Positions 62,887-64,000 of a stretch of DNA of 64,000 bases are shown here, in pieces (position 1 is the stretch's first letter; the number at the start of each line of letters is the position of its first letter). The DNA is from Gordonia polyisoprenivorans NBRC 16320 = JCM 10675 (GTDB taxonomy: Bacteria; Actinomycetota; Actinomycetes; Mycobacteriales; Mycobacteriaceae), in the NCBI RefSeq assembly GCF_000241325.1, contig NZ_BAEI01000056.1, positions 62,001 through 126,000 on the forward strand. The letters run 5' to 3'. The notes beneath the pieces are model-generated. The model saw only the letters and a list, made by a program, of their open reading frames with translations. It ran no database searches and was not told the origin of the DNA. Position numbers and translations under genes: made by a program.

Positions 62887-64000
62887 TCACGCCGCGGTGT
62901 CGGTGTGTTCGGGGGTCGGGCGCTTCGACCAGCGCCGTCGCGGACGCCACCGAGGCCAGTCCTCGAAGAACAGTGCCGTCATCACCGCGACCATGATCAC
63001 ACCGGCCAGCAGCCCCTGGGCGAGGACCACGCCGCTGGTGTTGGAGCTGGTGGGCATGACGACGATCGCGATGATGGCCGAGACGGTGATGGTCGCGATA
63101 CGGAACCACGGCCGGGTCGCCCAGGCCGCGAGCGGGATGACCGCCCAGAGCAAATACCAGGCCTGGACGAAGGGGAAGAAGACGACGACCGTCGCCATCG
63201 ACACACCCAACGCTCCCAGCGGGTGCAGGCGCCCGGCCAACGTCGCGAGCATCCAGCGGACCACGAAGACCGCGGCGATGACCTGGCCCAGCGGCCGGAC
63301 GACGTCGAGGATCGCCTGGGTTTGGTCGCCGAGACCGAGGAAGACCCCGACCCGCCCGGCAGACACCGACAGCAACGTCGGCATCGACATCCACGAGCGG
63401 ACGACAGCGCCGGTCGACAGTGTCGAGGTCCAGCCGAAGCCGAGGCCGGTGCCCACGCAGATGACCACCATCACGACCGCGAGCACGGCACCGAGCAGGC
63501 CCGCGGAGGCGGCCAACGCCCACACCGTGGCGCGTGACCTCGCCCACCACTGGCGAATCGGTGCCCCACGCAACGCGGGCAGGCATGCACCCCACCGTTG
63601 GGCCAATGCGATCCCCACGAACCCGAGCGCGAGGACGGAGGTGAACTTCACCAGTGAGCTGGTCGCGATCACTGCGGCTCCGGCGAGCAACAGCCACCCG
63701 GCACCGGTCGGCCGCCACGATCCCGGCGTGCGGAGCCGCTGCGCACCGTAGATCGCGCGGAAGCACAACTCGATGCCGACCAGCATGAGCCCGAGCATGA
63801 GTGCCTCGTTGTGGATGCCACCCACCAGATGCAGGATGACCAGCGGGTTCATCGCCCCCAACCACAATGCGGCCACCGGCGAGACCCCGCACCGCCGCGC
63901 CAGCCGGGGCAGCGCCCACACGATCAACGCCAGCCCGACCAACGCCACCAGGCGGTGCAGGAAGATGGCCGCGGTGATGTTGTCGCCGGTCACCGCGGTG
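62887..64000 (-). CDS. mptB: alpha-(1->6)-mannopyranosyltransferase MptB-like, C-terminal part
   Basis: The gene runs off the right edge; about 370 C-terminal residues are seen. They form a polytopic membrane protein with at least eight helices, including HRLVALVGLALIVWALPRLA and NPLVILHLVGGIHNEALM, as in mycobacterial GT-C mannosyltransferases. MptB starts the alpha-1,6-mannan core of lipomannan using polyprenyl-phosphomannose. The catalytic DD motif would lie outside the window. The place next to the ABC pair and ctaA matches Rv1459c. Confidence 0.85.
   Translation of the reverse strand, partial: TAVTGDNITAAIFLHRLVALVGLALIVWALPRLARRCGVSPVAALWLGAMNPLVILHLVGGIHNEALMLGLMLVGIELCFRAIYGAQRLRTPGSWRPTGAGWLLLAGAAVIATSSLVKFTSVLALGFVGIALAQRWGACLPALRGAPIRQWWARSRATVWALAASAGLLGAVLAVVMVVICVGTGLGFGWTSTLSTGAVVRSWMSMPTLLSVSAGRVGVFLGLGDQTQAILDVVRPLGQVIAAVFVVRWMLATLAGRLHPLGALGVSMATVVVFFPFVQAWYLLWAVIPLAAWATRPWFRIATITVSAIIAIVVMPTSSNTSGVVLAQGLLAGVIMVAVMTALFFEDWPRWRPRRRWSKRPTPEHTDTAA

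Overview
The window is one contiguous stretch of high-GC actinobacterial chromosome that is almost wholly coding. It reads as a mycolic-acid-type member of the Mycobacteriales. The gene order follows two blocks known from Mycobacterium tuberculosis: the prepilin peptidase/aroC-aroK-aroB/pepQ-efp-nusB block, and the pyrR to mptB block (pyrimidine operon, mihF-gmk-rpoZ-coaBC-metK-priA-fmt-rsmB-rpe-rib genes-uvrC-rapZ-yvcK-whiA-gap-pgk-tpi-secG-pentose phosphate genes-ctaB-qor-ctaA-ABC-mptB). The small reduced coding set, the ppc gene and the repeat types suggest Gordonia or a close relative. The order is inferred with good confidence and the genus with moderate confidence only.

Layout. 1-3.2 kb: end of a prepilin peptidase gene, then aroC-aroK-aroB (chorismate pathway, overlapping starts). 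3.2-6.6 kb: a hypothetical gene, a membrane protein on the minus strand, then pepQ-efp-nusB. 6.6-15.5 kb: a translationally coupled pyrimidine operon pyrR-pyrB-pyrC-membrane protein-carA-carB-pyrF, preceded by a PyrR-binding leader that can mask the pyrR ribosome binding site. 15.5-17.4 kb: a NarL-type response regulator and its sensor kinase. 17.4-26.3 kb: about 490 bp without a gene, then mihF, gmk, rpoZ, coaBC, metK, priA (helicase motifs lost), fmt and rsmB. 26.3-28.1 kb: a small XRE regulator divergent from map, and a DUF4440-like gene. 28.1-33.2 kb: rpe, ribD, lapA, then an FMN riboswitch and ribE-ribBA-ribH. 33.1-39.7 kb: a PH-like membrane protein, a methyltransferase, uvrC, rapZ, yvcK, whiA. 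39.8-46.3 kb: gap-pgk-tpiA, secG, ppc. 46.3-48.65 kb: a DUF222/HNH nuclease gene of the 13E12 type and a cluster of REP-like palindromes. 48.65-55.2 kb (minus): tkt-tal-zwf-opcA-pgl. 55.2-64 kb: ctaB, qor, a phosphoribosyltransferase, a small unknown gene, a frameshifted merR gene beside an alpha/beta-hydrolase, ctaA, a two-gene ABC exporter, and the truncated mptB gene at the right edge.

How it works together. The core is central metabolism: carbamoyl phosphate to OMP/UMP, lower glycolysis plus anaplerosis, pentose phosphate flux, riboflavin from GTP and ribulose-5-phosphate (rpe sits next to ribD), CoA and SAM synthesis, and haem O/A synthesis for cytochrome oxidase. The chromosome uses leaderless starts often: a TANNNT box ends 6-8 bases before the start codon of pepQ, the membrane gene beside it, the XRE gene, rpe, uvrC, the hydrolase, the ABC ATPase and others.

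The most notable non-genic features are: six REP-like palindromes of alternating orientation around the HNH gene; a repeated pattern of short tandem duplications (often exactly 15 bp) at gene ends and starts, some expressed in protein (riboflavin synthase, the DUF4440 protein); a MerR-type promoter with a 22-bp palindrome in a 19-bp spacer; paired GGTA-N6-TACC sites between the XRE gene and map; and a short leader ORF with a palindrome ahead of whiA. I found no tRNA or rRNA gene, prophage, IS transposase or CRISPR array.
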